Positions 1 to 8,381 of a stretch of 64,000 nt of DNA are shown piece after piece. The stretch comes from Bacteroidota bacterium (lineage in GTDB: Bacteria; Bacteroidota; Ignavibacteria; Ignavibacteriales; Ignavibacteriaceae). Made by a program: the position numbers and the translations under genes. The notes under the pieces are model-generated. The model worked only from the letters and a program-made list of their open reading frames with translations. It did no database searches and had not been told where the DNA came from. The stretch is from contig JADFLR010000011.1 of the NCBI GenBank assembly GCA_022564295.1, positions 78,096 to 142,095 on the forward strand. Direction: 5' to 3'. Position 1 is the stretch's first letter, and each line of letters opens with the position of its first letter.

Positions 1-1230
1 AACAGAAGTGATGCCCCCCATTATTGTTTTGTTAACCTCATCAAAATATCCTGCACCAACAAAACTCTGATGTTTTATTGCTCTGAACCCCCTTTCCTTT
101 TCAAGTTTGAATTCCCTTTCTTGAAGTTTTGAATATGCAGCCATACCATTTTTACCATAATGATAAGCCAGATCGAACATAATGTAATTTAGCGAATGGA
201 ATCCAGCTAATGTTACAAACTGATATTTATAACCCATAGCAGCAAGTTCAGTTTGAAACTTTGCAATTGTTGCTTCATCAAGATTAAGCTTCCAGTTAAA
301 CGAAGGTGAGCAATTGTAAGCAAGTAATTTATCAGGATATATTTTCTTTATAGCTTCGGCAAATATCCTTGCTTCTTCAAGATCAGGATGGGAGGTTTCG
401 CACCATAACAGATCAGCATATGGAGCATAAGCCAATCCTCTCGCTATTGCAGAAGTTATACCTTTTTCAATTTTGAAGAACCCTTCAGCAGTTCTTTCCC
501 CGGTTAGAAATTGATGATCATATTCATCAATATCACTTGTTAATAATCCTGCTGAGTTTGCATCTGTTCTTGCAAATAGTACGGTTGGAACTCCCATTAC
601 ATCAGCAGCTAATCTTGCAGAAATTAGTTTTTGAATTGCTTCTTTTGTTGGGACAAGAACTTTGCCGCCCATGTGTCCACACTTTTTCGCTGAAGAAAGT
701 TGGTCTTCAAAATGAACACCGGCAGCACCGGCTTCAATCATTGCTTTCATTAATTCAAAAGCATTTAAAACTCCGCCGAATCCAGCTTCGGCATCAGCAA
801 GAATTGGTGCAAACCAGTTTACTTCGTTTTGTCCTGATGAATAACAAATCTGGTCTGAACGAAGCAAGGCATTGTTAATTCTTTTTACCAGATTAGGAAC
901 ACTGTCAGCAGGATACAAACTTTGATCCGGATAAGTTTGTCCTGAACTATTGGCATCGCCGGCAACCTGCCATCCACTAACATAAATTGATTTTAATCCC
1001 GCCTGCACTTGCTGTACTGCCTGGTTTCCTGTTTGTGCACCGAGAGCACGAACAAGGTCTTCGGTATGGAGAAGATCCCACAGTCTTTCTGCTCCTAACC
1101 GGGCTAAAGTATACTCTATTTGAATAGAACCTCTCAGGAGTAATACATCCGCTGCTGAGTATGGACGAACAATTCCATTCCATCTTGGATCTGTTTTCCA
1201 TTGTTCTTGTAATTGTTGTACTTCGTTCAT
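1..1230 (-). CDS. aceA: Isocitrate lyase, 3' end cut by window edge
   Basis: Reading the minus strand from ATG at 1230 gives 410 open codons reaching base 1 with no stop, so the C-terminus lies outside. The product cleaves isocitrate to glyoxylate and succinate, the first step of the glyoxylate shunt, in the cytoplasm. Family signs include the N-terminal [10 protein letters not shown] stretch, the [15 protein letters not shown] segment, the metal-site region [11 protein letters not shown] and the catalytic loop [13 protein letters not shown] with its KKCGH signature. The enzyme is usually about 430 residues, so only about 15-25 residues are missing. It is divergent from the ATP-grasp gene; no malate synthase is visible in the window. 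Confidence 0.95.
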   Translation of the reverse strand, partial: MNEVQQLQEQWKTDPRWNGIVRPYSAADVLLLRGSIQIEYTLARLGAERLWDLLHTEDLVRALGAQTGNQAVQQVQAGLKSIYVSGWQVAGDANSSGQTYPDQSLYPADSVPNLVKRINNALLRSDQICYSSGQNEVNWFAPILADAEAGFGGVLNAFELMKAMIEAGAAGVHFEDQLSSAKKCGHMGGKVLVPTKEAIQKLISARLAADVMGVPTVLFARTDANSAGLLTSDIDEYDHQFLTGERTAEGFFKIEKGITSAIARGLAYAPYADLLWCETSHPDLEEARIFAEAIKKIYPDKLLAYNCSPSFNWKLNLDEATIAKFQTELAAMGYKYQFVTLAGFHSLNYIMFDLAYHYGKNGMAAYSKLQEREFKLEKERGFRAIKHQSFVGAGYFDEVNKTIMGGITSV

Positions 1231-1580
1231 TAAACCGTCTCCGATTAATTAAGTAAAAAAAATATTCTTATGAAGTTTAGTTAAGAGTTCGTGTTATAAA
1301 ATATTAGACTGACGAGAGAAATAGTTTTAATATTTGCTGTTAGCCAAATTTTGTGTATAAGTGGTTAAGACAACAATAGTACCATTAAAATTGTTTGAAA
1401 ACGATGAAAATCTTAACAATGCTTGTATTAATTAGAGAAAAGGTTTTATTAAGTGACAAAATAAGTATCATGTAAATCAAGCTTAAAAACGATGATGTGT
1501 CATCAATTATTTGACTTTTACTTTTTGAATCTTGATATTTCAATATAGCATCAAGCAGCCAACTAACTTATGAGATAATT
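1231..1580. other. Divergent intergenic region, 350 nt
   Basis: This AT-rich stretch separates the divergently read isocitrate lyase and ATP-grasp genes, so it should hold both promoters. I see no convincing RNA gene, terminator or coding remnant. A small dyad, TGATG-TGT-CATCA, lies near 1492-1504, but it is short enough to occur by chance. Confidence 0.4.
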
Positions 1581-2783
1581 ATGTCGTTAACCATACTTTG
1601 CATTTCATCGTATGAAAAAGGATACGACTTTATGCGTGAGTGTAAAGAACAGGGATGCCGTGTTCTTCTTCTAACCTCCGAAAGTTTAAAAGACGCTCAC
1701 TGGCCCAAAGAGTCCATAGATGAAACATTTTACATTCACGATAGAAATAAAGCATGGGATATGAAAGATGTTATCTATGGAGTGAGTTATGTTGCCAGAA
1801 AAGAAAAGTTAGATAGAATAGTTGCACTCGATGATTTTGATGTTGAAAGAGCTGCTGCTCTAAGAGAGCACTTGCGCATTCCGGGAATGGGCGATACAAC
1901 CGCACGTTACTTTAGAGATAAACTTGCGATGCGCACACAAGCAACATCAAGAGGCATTCCAGTTCCCGAATTTCTGCATATACTTAACCATGAGGAAATC
2001 AGCCAGTTCGCAAAACAGGTAAAGTTTCCTTTTATAGTAAAAGCAAGATTATTAGCCGGCGCACATGGTTTAAAGAAAGTTAATAATGAAGCGGAGCTAT
2101 GGAACAGAATTAATGAACTCGGTGATGAACAATCTTTCTTTTTAATGGAAAGATTTGTGCCGGGAAATATTTATCATGTTGATTCCATTGTTTATGAAAA
2201 TGAGGTTCGCTTTGCTTTAGCAAGCCGGTATGGGAAACCGCCTTTCGAAGTTGCACATTCGGGCAGGGTATTTACAAGTCGAACGGTTTTGCGCGATTCG
2301 GAGATAGAGCAGAAGTTGCTGGAATTAAATGAAAAAGTAATTAAAGCAATGGGTTTGCTAAGAGGAGTTTCACATACTGAGTTTATTGAAGCGGATGAGG
2401 ATGGGAAACTATATTTTCTGGAAACATCTGCAAGGGTTGGTGGAGCAAATATTGCAGATCTTGTAGAAGCAGCTTCGGGAATAAATCATTGGAGAGAGTG
2501 GGCGAAGATTGAAATACAAAGAGACGTCGGCGATTATGAATATCCGCAGGTAAAGAATAATTATGCGGGAATTATTCAATCGCTTGCAAAACAGGAATGG
2601 CCGGATCTAACCAATTATAATGATCCCGAAGTTATCTGGAAACTGAATAAAAGATTTCACGCAGGACTAATCATCCGTTCTGATAATCCGGAAAGAGTTG
2701 AGGCACTGTTAGATACTTACGTACAAAGATTCTACGATGATTTTTTTGCAACCGCACCGATGAAGGAAAAGCCGGGAGATTAG
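1581..2783 (+). CDS. ATP-grasp domain enzyme, substrate unknown
   Basis: A 400-residue soluble protein with a carbamoyl-phosphate-synthase-like ATP-grasp fold. Residues 1-110 form a Rossmann-like preATP-grasp region, followed by an ATP-binding core with FPFIVKARLLAGAHG (around 150-165), FLMERFVPG (around 190) and the metal/ATP end motif FIEADEDGKLYFLETSARVGG (around 270-290). Such enzymes join a carboxylate to an amine or thiol through an acyl-phosphate. The substrate cannot be read from the sequence. The stop codon overlaps the end of convergent hemN by 4 nt. No partner gene gives a pathway, so I leave the function general. Confidence 0.85.
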   Translation: MSLTILCISSYEKGYDFMRECKEQGCRVLLLTSESLKDAHWPKESIDETFYIHDRNKAWDMKDVIYGVSYVARKEKLDRIVALDDFDVERAAALREHLRIPGMGDTTARYFRDKLAMRTQATSRGIPVPEFLHILNHEEISQFAKQVKFPFIVKARLLAGAHGLKKVNNEAELWNRINELGDEQSFFLMERFVPGNIYHVDSIVYENEVRFALASRYGKPPFEVAHSGRVFTSRTVLRDSEIEQKLLELNEKVIKAMGLLRGVSHTEFIEADEDGKLYFLETSARVGGANIADLVEAASGINHWREWAKIEIQRDVGDYEYPQVKNNYAGIIQSLAKQEWPDLTNYNDPEVIWKLNKRFHAGLIIRSDNPERVEALLDTYVQRFYDDFFATAPMKEKPGD

Positions 2784-4168
2784 ACTGTCCTCGAATACTT
2801 CGCTTTATCTTCTTTTCTCTCAATGTAACCGTCAAAATTCATTGCTATGTTGCGGATGAGAAGCCTGCCCATATCTTTAACTTTTATTCCATTGTCCGAT
2901 ATTTCGAGCAACCCATCATTTTGCATCTCTCTCAGTCCGCCGTCGGCGGAGTTCAGTCCCTTCGCAAAGTAATCCTTAAAGTTAATATTGAACTTTTCTT
3001 CTATTGATTTAAAGTCCAGTTCGAAATCGCACATCAAACGCATTATTACTTCACGTCTGATATGATCATCATCGCTAAGCTTGTAACCCTTTGCCGTGGG
3101 AATTAATTCATCATCTATTGCTTGGTAATATTCTTTTTCTGTTTTGTAATTCTGTGCGTAAATATTTTTTAGCTGGCTTATTGATGTAATTCCCATTGCG
3201 TAGAGATCTGTACCTGCATTTGTGCTGTATCCTTGAAAATTTCTGTAAAGTTTTTTTTCTGTAAGTGCTATAGACAAATCATCGTTGGGTTTGGCGAAGT
3301 GATCCATCCCAATAAAAACATAACCTGCATCTGTAAGCTGTTCGATGGATGATTTTAATATTTCCAACCTAACTTCAGGAGTAGGAAGATCTTCCTGATG
3401 AATTAATGCCATATGCTTTTTTAACCATGGAACGTAGGCAAAGTTAAATAATGCTATTCTATCCGGAGAAACATCAATAATTTTTTCAACAGTTTCTGCA
3501 AAGCTTTTAGCTGTTTGGAAAGGCAATCCGTATATCAAATCAAGGTTTATACTTTGATAACCGAGTTCTCTTACCCACTCAACGGCTTGTCGTGTAATAT
3601 CTTCCGGCTGAATTCTGTTAATTGCTTTCTGAACTTTTTCGTTAAAATCCTGTACACCCATGCTTATTCTGTTAAAGTTGTTATTGCGCAATGCTTCAAG
3701 GTGTGCTTTTGTTAATTCACGCGGATCAATCTCGCAACTGTTCTCAGAGGTTTCACTAAACTCGAATGAATGACTGATATACGAAGCAAGTAAATTAATT
3801 TCATCCGGGTTTAAATGAGTTGGTGTTCCTCCGCCCCAATGGTGCTGTGCAACCTTCCTGTCGGGCAAAAGATATGTTCTTAAAAGATCAATTTCCTTTT
3901 GAACGTATTTTATGTATTCCTTTATACGATCGCGGTTTCTTGTTATAAGCATATTACATCCGCAGAAAAAGCAAAGTGTATCGCAATAAGGAAGATGAAA
4001 ATAAAGCGATAGATCAGGGAGCCCTTCGCCGTAATTGGTTTTTACAATTTCATCCACATAGTCTTCATTTGTAAAGCTCTCATTAAAGTGAGGTGCAGTG
4101 GGATAACTTGTATAGCGTGGTCCCGGTTTATCGTACTTTTTAAACTTTTTTAAATCTATTTCAAACAC
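2780..4168 (-). CDS. hemN: Oxygen-independent coproporphyrinogen III oxidase
   Basis: A radical SAM enzyme that decarboxylates coproporphyrinogen III to protoporphyrinogen IX without oxygen. The 462-residue length matches HemN rather than the shorter HemW. The cluster cysteines are C62, C66 and C69 in YCDTLCFFCGC, with the extra C71 typical of true HemN. HHWGGGTPT, SCEIDPRELT and SMGVQDFNEKVQKAINR follow in the family order. The N-terminal PGPRYTSYPTAPHF segment is also a HemN trait. It is the last gene of the minus-strand haem operon, 144 nt after hemE with a small repeat between. The anaerobic enzyme suggests life with little oxygen. Confidence 0.96.
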   Translation of the reverse strand: MFEIDLKKFKKYDKPGPRYTSYPTAPHFNESFTNEDYVDEIVKTNYGEGLPDLSLYFHLPYCDTLCFFCGCNMLITRNRDRIKEYIKYVQKEIDLLRTYLLPDRKVAQHHWGGGTPTHLNPDEINLLASYISHSFEFSETSENSCEIDPRELTKAHLEALRNNNFNRISMGVQDFNEKVQKAINRIQPEDITRQAVEWVRELGYQSINLDLIYGLPFQTAKSFAETVEKIIDVSPDRIALFNFAYVPWLKKHMALIHQEDLPTPEVRLEILKSSIEQLTDAGYVFIGMDHFAKPNDDLSIALTEKKLYRNFQGYSTNAGTDLYAMGITSISQLKNIYAQNYKTEKEYYQAIDDELIPTAKGYKLSDDDHIRREVIMRLMCDFELDFKSIEEKFNINFKDYFAKGLNSADGGLREMQNDGLLEISDNGIKVKDMGRLLIRNIAMNFDGYIERKEDKAKYSRTV

Positions 4169-4226
4169 TATTTACTCCTTTTTTCTTCCTCCATCAAAAA
4201 AACTTACATGTTTCAAAACTCACTAA

Positions 4227-4307
4227 TGTCACTCTGAACATAGTGAGGAGGCTCACTATATAATCAACGAGATTCTTCATCCCTATGAATAGGGATTCAG
4301 AATGACA
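4227..4307. repeat. MITE-like 81-bp palindromic intergenic element
   Basis: The ends are near-perfect inverted repeats: TGTCACTCTGAA at 4227-4238 and TTCAGAATGACA at 4296-4307 (11 of 12 pair). Inside are two separate hairpins, TAGTGAG/CTCACTA and ATCCCTA/TAGGGAT. It fills the hemE-hemN gap. An element of the same plan, with different hairpin arms, sits at 52431-52512. It has no coding capacity and would have to be moved in trans. Transcribed as RNA it would fold strongly and may affect hemN expression. Confidence 0.6.
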
Positions 4308-4312
4308 ATTAC

Positions 4313-5392
4313 TCAAATTTTAATAACCTTAGTACTAACATCGTTATCATGAAATGCCTGACTGTCTTCTTTCACAAAATCTACTAATGCTTTTGCATGC
4401 TCTGGTTTAATATCCGGTAAAATACCATGCCCAAGATTAAAGATATGTCCATTGCCTTCTCCGTATGATTGAAGAACTTTTTTTGCTTCTCGTCTAATAA
4501 AACCCGGTTCTGCATAAAGGACAGTTGGATCAAGATTGCCCTGTATTGCAACTTTATTTCCAATTTTATCTCTTGCCTTTGCAAGATCAATTGTCCAATC
4601 AATACCAATTACATCGGCACCACAGTCGGCAGTTGTTCTCATTCTGTAATGAACACCTTTGGGAAAATAGATGATTGGTTCATCGTTTCGTTTTATTTTT
4701 GAGATCACCTGGTTTACATACTTTAAAGCGAAGACAAGATAATCTCTTGGCGATAACATTCCCGCCCATGTATCGAATATTTGCACGGCATTCGCGCCGG
4801 CTTCAATCTGTGCAGAAAGATAATCCGCAACAGCATTGGTAAGTTTATTCAGTATTTTATGGGCAAGTTCAGGATTATTATAAATTAGTTTCTTTACATT
4901 TGAAAAAGTTTTACTGCCGTGACCTTCAACCATATAGGTAAGCAAAGTCCATGGCGCACCGCTAAAACCTATCAAGGGTACTCTTCCGCTAAGCTCTTTT
5001 TTTGTTAGTGAAATTGCATCGAGAACATACTTAAGATTTTCCTGTGCTGTTATCTGTTTTAAGTTCTCCGCATCCTTTTCGGTTCTTATAGGATGATCAA
5101 ACACGGGTCCTTTTCCATCGAACATTTCCAAATGCATTCCCATCGCTTCGGGAATAACGAGTATATCGGAAAAAATAATTGCAGCATCTACACCTATTAA
5201 ATCAACAGGCTGAATTGTAACTTCTGCAGCAAGTTCCGGTGTTTTACACATTGTTAAAAAGTCGTTGTTTGCTCTAACCGCTCTGTATTCAGGCAAATAT
5301 CTCCCGGCTTGTCTCATAATCCAAATCGGGGTTCTTTCAACAGGTTGTTTTTTACAGGCTCTTAAAAAGAGGTCGTTTTGTAACTGTTCCAA
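4313..5392 (-). CDS. hemE: Uroporphyrinogen decarboxylase
   Basis: Decarboxylates the four acetate chains of uroporphyrinogen III to give coproporphyrinogen III. The 359-residue product shows the N-terminal signature PIWIMRQAGRYLPEYR, the catalytic-Asp region GVDAAIIFSDILVIPEAMG, GFSGAPWTLLTYMVEG and the C-terminal FNLGHGILPDIKPEHA. It lies 18 nt downstream of the TetR::hemD stop, so it is very likely co-transcribed. It is full-length with all signature regions present. Confidence 0.97.
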   Translation of the reverse strand: MEQLQNDLFLRACKKQPVERTPIWIMRQAGRYLPEYRAVRANNDFLTMCKTPELAAEVTIQPVDLIGVDAAIIFSDILVIPEAMGMHLEMFDGKGPVFDHPIRTEKDAENLKQITAQENLKYVLDAISLTKKELSGRVPLIGFSGAPWTLLTYMVEGHGSKTFSNVKKLIYNNPELAHKILNKLTNAVADYLSAQIEAGANAVQIFDTWAGMLSPRDYLVFALKYVNQVISKIKRNDEPIIYFPKGVHYRMRTTADCGADVIGIDWTIDLAKARDKIGNKVAIQGNLDPTVLYAEPGFIRREAKKVLQSYGEGNGHIFNLGHGILPDIKPEHAKALVDFVKEDSQAFHDNDVSTKVIKI

Positions 5393-5410
5393 TAATATCT
5401 CCTTAACGTT

Positions 5411-6808
5411 TTAAGAATTATAGTAACCGATAATTTTTTTAATTAATCCATCAGTGGTGTACTCATCCGGCATTATATTAACTTTTACGCGTCTGTTTTC
5501 TATTGTGGCTTTTGTTGTTGGACCTATTGCCGCAACATCATATTTATTAAAATATTCAGCAGGATTAATAACATTTAATATCTGCAAAAAGTTTTCAAAG
5601 GTTGACGGACTTGTAAAAATAAAAAGATCGGGGTTGCTATATTTTAACTTTTCCAAATTACTTTTTAAGTGCTCTTTAGTTGGAAGAGAAACGTTGTAAA
5701 CCGGAACCGATTTTATAATCGCACCAAGGTCTTTTAAACCACGCGGCAGTTCTTCTCTTCCAATAGCCGAACGCGGTATAAATACAAATTTATCTTTTAA
5801 ATTGAATTTAGAAAGTTTTTCAATAACACCTTCCGAACTAAACTTTTCAGGAACAATGCTAACAGGAATATCATACCGGTTACAAATGGCGGAAGTTTTA
5901 TTTCCAACAGCAACAACATTTATCTTTTCAAAATTGATATCAACATTTAATTCACGGCATCTTAAGCTGAACATCTCAACAGCATGAGCGGAAGTAAAAA
6001 TTATAAAATCGATCTTATCAGGATTAATTACAACGGAATCAAAACTATCCCAACTTGACGGCGGTACAATTTCCAAAGTAGGAAATACAATTACATTTGC
6101 CCCAAATCTTGTTAATTTCGAAGCAGACTCTTTTGATTGTTCAATTGTTCTTGTTAGAACTATATTTTTATTTTTTAGCGGAAGAACAACATGGTTTTTA
6201 AAGCCGGAGTAAAGAGCATGAATTATAAACTCAAACAATCTCTCTCTCTCAATTATTTTCTGTTCCCTGTTTATCAAGCGATCGATATCCCTTTGAACAG
6301 TTCCATAAATACTTCCTAATATTGAATTAGCAGTGAACTCATCATCAACTTCTCTGAAAAGATTATCTTTTATTCCGTTCCTGATGATCCCCGCCAATTG
6401 CTCTTTGAGCTGGTCTTCAAGATTACGTAATTTATTACAAAGGTTACTTTCGGAATTCAGAGATTCCTTTTTGTACATCAAAAAGAAGTTCTGGTATTTC
6501 ATCATGAACATATAAACATGTAAAATGAATGTACGAAGAGAATCAATACTGTTATGTTCCGATCTTATCTTTTCCGCCAGTGAATTAAGAAGGTTCTCCA
6601 TTCTCAAACTCATAATTGAAAAATAGAGTTCCTCCTTTGATGTGAAATAATTGTAAACAGTTCCTTTTGCAACGCCTATCATTTTGGCAACATCTTCCAT
6701 CATAACCTCGTGATAGCTCTTTTGCGAAAAGAGTTCGGCTGCTGCATCAAGAATGCGCTCTCTTTTAATCTGTTTTTTTGTCACTTTTTTTTCTTTTACC
6801 AGCATCAT
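5411..6808 (-). CDS. hemD: TetR-family regulator fused to uroporphyrinogen-III synthase
   Basis: One uninterrupted frame encodes two families. From the ATG at 6808, residues about 12-60 are a TetR helix-turn-helix (RERILDAAAELFSQKSY, then GVAKGTVYNYFTSKEELY) with a helical TetR ligand domain to about 195. Residues about 205-465 are a HemD domain (NIVLTRTIEQSKESASKL; FIIFTSAHAVEMF; FIFTSPSTFENF; VAAIGPTTKATIE), which cyclises hydroxymethylbilane to uroporphyrinogen III. I chose ATG 6808, which lies 8 nt past the upstream stop; a TTG at 6832 is also in frame but overlaps that gene. No stop or frameshift separates the halves. Its position between hemC and hemE supports HemD function. Whether the DNA-binding half is active is unknown. 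Confidence 0.88.
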   Translation of the reverse strand: MMLVKEKKVTKKQIKRERILDAAAELFSQKSYHEVMMEDVAKMIGVAKGTVYNYFTSKEELYFSIMSLRMENLLNSLAEKIRSEHNSIDSLRTFILHVYMFMMKYQNFFLMYKKESLNSESNLCNKLRNLEDQLKEQLAGIIRNGIKDNLFREVDDEFTANSILGSIYGTVQRDIDRLINREQKIIERERLFEFIIHALYSGFKNHVVLPLKNKNIVLTRTIEQSKESASKLTRFGANVIVFPTLEIVPPSSWDSFDSVVINPDKIDFIIFTSAHAVEMFSLRCRELNVDINFEKINVVAVGNKTSAICNRYDIPVSIVPEKFSSEGVIEKLSKFNLKDKFVFIPRSAIGREELPRGLKDLGAIIKSVPVYNVSLPTKEHLKSNLEKLKYSNPDLFIFTSPSTFENFLQILNVINPAEYFNKYDVAAIGPTTKATIENRRVKVNIMPDEYTTDGLIKKIIGYYNS

Positions 6809-6816
6809 TTTTATTT

Positions 6817-7428
6817 TTATCTTATATTCCAATCGTTCAAAGCTAATACGTCTCCGTGAACCGGATCAATCAGCATTTCCTTTCCCCTTCCGCGGTAACC
6901 GAAATCTCCTTCAAATTCATGGATGGTTGATACAATGTACCACACATAAATTTGTCTTTCGGGATTCCAGATAAAACCAACTTGCCAATCTTTAATACCT
7001 TTTTCCAACCCGTATCTTTTAGCAATTGATATTGCACCTTCAGTGTCAATCTGCCAATTACAATCAGTGGGTTTTTCTTTACAATTTGGAATTCCGATAA
7101 CATCTCTTTTTTTAACTACATTACCGATACTGTCAACAGTAAAAATAATTACTGTATTTACATAAGGTTTCTCCGGTAAGTAAAGGCGGTAAGCTATTTC
7201 GTAATATGGTGGAGCGTATTTTGTCCTTACAAAATCCGGAGTAATGTAGCTGCTAAAAAACTCCTCACCGGTTTTCGAGATGATAAACTCATTTGCTTTA
7301 TTAAGCACATCAATCGGTACACTTGCCTCCTCCTTTTTGCCGCAGTTTGAACAACTGCAGGAATAAATTGCCCAGCTAATTACTAAAATTGTAATTCCGA
7401 ACAACACAAATTTTAGAAATAGTTTCAT
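6817..7428 (-). CDS. Membrane-anchored protein of the haem operon, PepSY-like
   Basis: A 203-residue protein with an N-terminal hydrophobic segment (about 4-22) followed by a cysteine-rich patch, CSCSNCGKK. This could be a lipoprotein signal with a poor lipobox or a plain membrane anchor. The rest should face the periplasm. The tail, with AISIAKRYGL, WYIVSTIHE and MLIDPVHGDVLAL, resembles a PepSY-like repeat (W-x-V followed by a D-x-x-x-G-x-V turn), but I do not recognise a named family. It overlaps hemC by 4 nt (ATGA) and precedes the TetR::hemD gene by 8 nt, so it is translationally embedded in the pathway operon. No enzyme role is evident. Confidence 0.7.
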   Translation of the reverse strand: MKLFLKFVLFGITILVISWAIYSCSCSNCGKKEEASVPIDVLNKANEFIISKTGEEFFSSYITPDFVRTKYAPPYYEIAYRLYLPEKPYVNTVIIFTVDSIGNVVKKRDVIGIPNCKEKPTDCNWQIDTEGAISIAKRYGLEKGIKDWQVGFIWNPERQIYVWYIVSTIHEFEGDFGYRGRGKEMLIDPVHGDVLALNDWNIR

Positions 7429-8372
7429 GACCTCCTCGAGCTGTTATAGATTTCTTTTAAAACTGATTTTGCACCGGCTTTAAGTAATTCTTTTGCGAGT
7501 GATTTACCTAATAGCTCCGGTTTCTTTTTACTTCCCCGCATCCTTTTTCTAAAAGTTATGGTTCCGTCTAAAGAACCAACCATTGCATCAAGATAAAGTC
7601 CGTTCGGTTTTAGTTCAGCAAATGCTCCGATAGGAACCTGGCAGCCGCCTTCCAGAGTTTTAAGCAAAGATCTTTCTGCAAGCACTGCACTGTAAGTATC
7701 TTCGTGATGAATTTTTTGGAGCAGCTCATCAATAAATATATTATCTTTATGAATTTCTATTCCCAACGCACCTTGCCCAACGGCAGGCAGCATCAAATTG
7801 GTGGGGATGTAGGACGATATATACTTTTTCAATTTTAATCTTTCAACACCGGCTCTTGCTAATATTATTGCATCCCAATTGGATTTTAAAAATTTTTTTA
7901 TTCGTGTCGGAACGTTTCCCCTAAGTTCTACGGTCGTTATATCAGGGCGAAGATGTAATAACTGACATTCCCTGCGTAATGAACCGGTGGCAACCGTTGC
8001 TCCTTCTTTAAGGTTTAAAATTGTAACTCCTTTTTTTCTTGCGATAAGTACATCTTCCGCACCGTGCCTTTTTGTAACGGCGGATAGTTTTAAGCCATCG
8101 GGTATTTGAGTTTGTAAATCTTTTAAACTGTGTACTGCAAGGTCAATCTTTTTTTCTAAAAGTTGTATCTCAAGTTCTTTTGTAAACAGACTTTTATCGC
8201 CAATTTTGGAAAGAGGGAAATTGAGAATCTTATCACCCATGGTTTTAATTATTTTAATATCAACAACAATGTTGCGGTTTTTTCTTTCCAGTTCTTTTTT
8301 AACAAAGTTTGCTTGCCAAAGTGCAAGGTCGCTTCCACGAGAGCCGATTACTACCTTTGTTTTTTTATTCAT
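7425..8372 (-). CDS. hemC: Hydroxymethylbilane synthase (porphobilinogen deaminase)
   Basis: Polymerises four porphobilinogen units into hydroxymethylbilane. The 315-residue product begins with the typical VIGSRGSDLALWQANFV and has SLFTKELE, HSLKDLQTQIP, RRECQLLHLRPDI and ELRGNVPTRIKK. C244 in GGCQVPIGAFA is the residue that carries the dipyrromethane cofactor. It starts 9 nt after the hemA stop and ends in a 4-nt overlap with the next gene, as expected for an operon. No unusual features. Confidence 0.97.
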   Translation of the reverse strand: MNKKTKVVIGSRGSDLALWQANFVKKELERKNRNIVVDIKIIKTMGDKILNFPLSKIGDKSLFTKELEIQLLEKKIDLAVHSLKDLQTQIPDGLKLSAVTKRHGAEDVLIARKKGVTILNLKEGATVATGSLRRECQLLHLRPDITTVELRGNVPTRIKKFLKSNWDAIILARAGVERLKLKKYISSYIPTNLMLPAVGQGALGIEIHKDNIFIDELLQKIHHEDTYSAVLAERSLLKTLEGGCQVPIGAFAELKPNGLYLDAMVGSLDGTITFRKRMRGSKKKPELLGKSLAKELLKAGAKSVLKEIYNSSRRS

Positions 8373-8381
8373 TATATGATT

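Noticed and set aside
5411..6832. Sequencing frameshift joining separate tetR and hemD genes
   Set aside because: Both domains are in one frame with a natural linker and no internal ribosome site or start near the junction; kept as a true fusion, though reads should confirm it.
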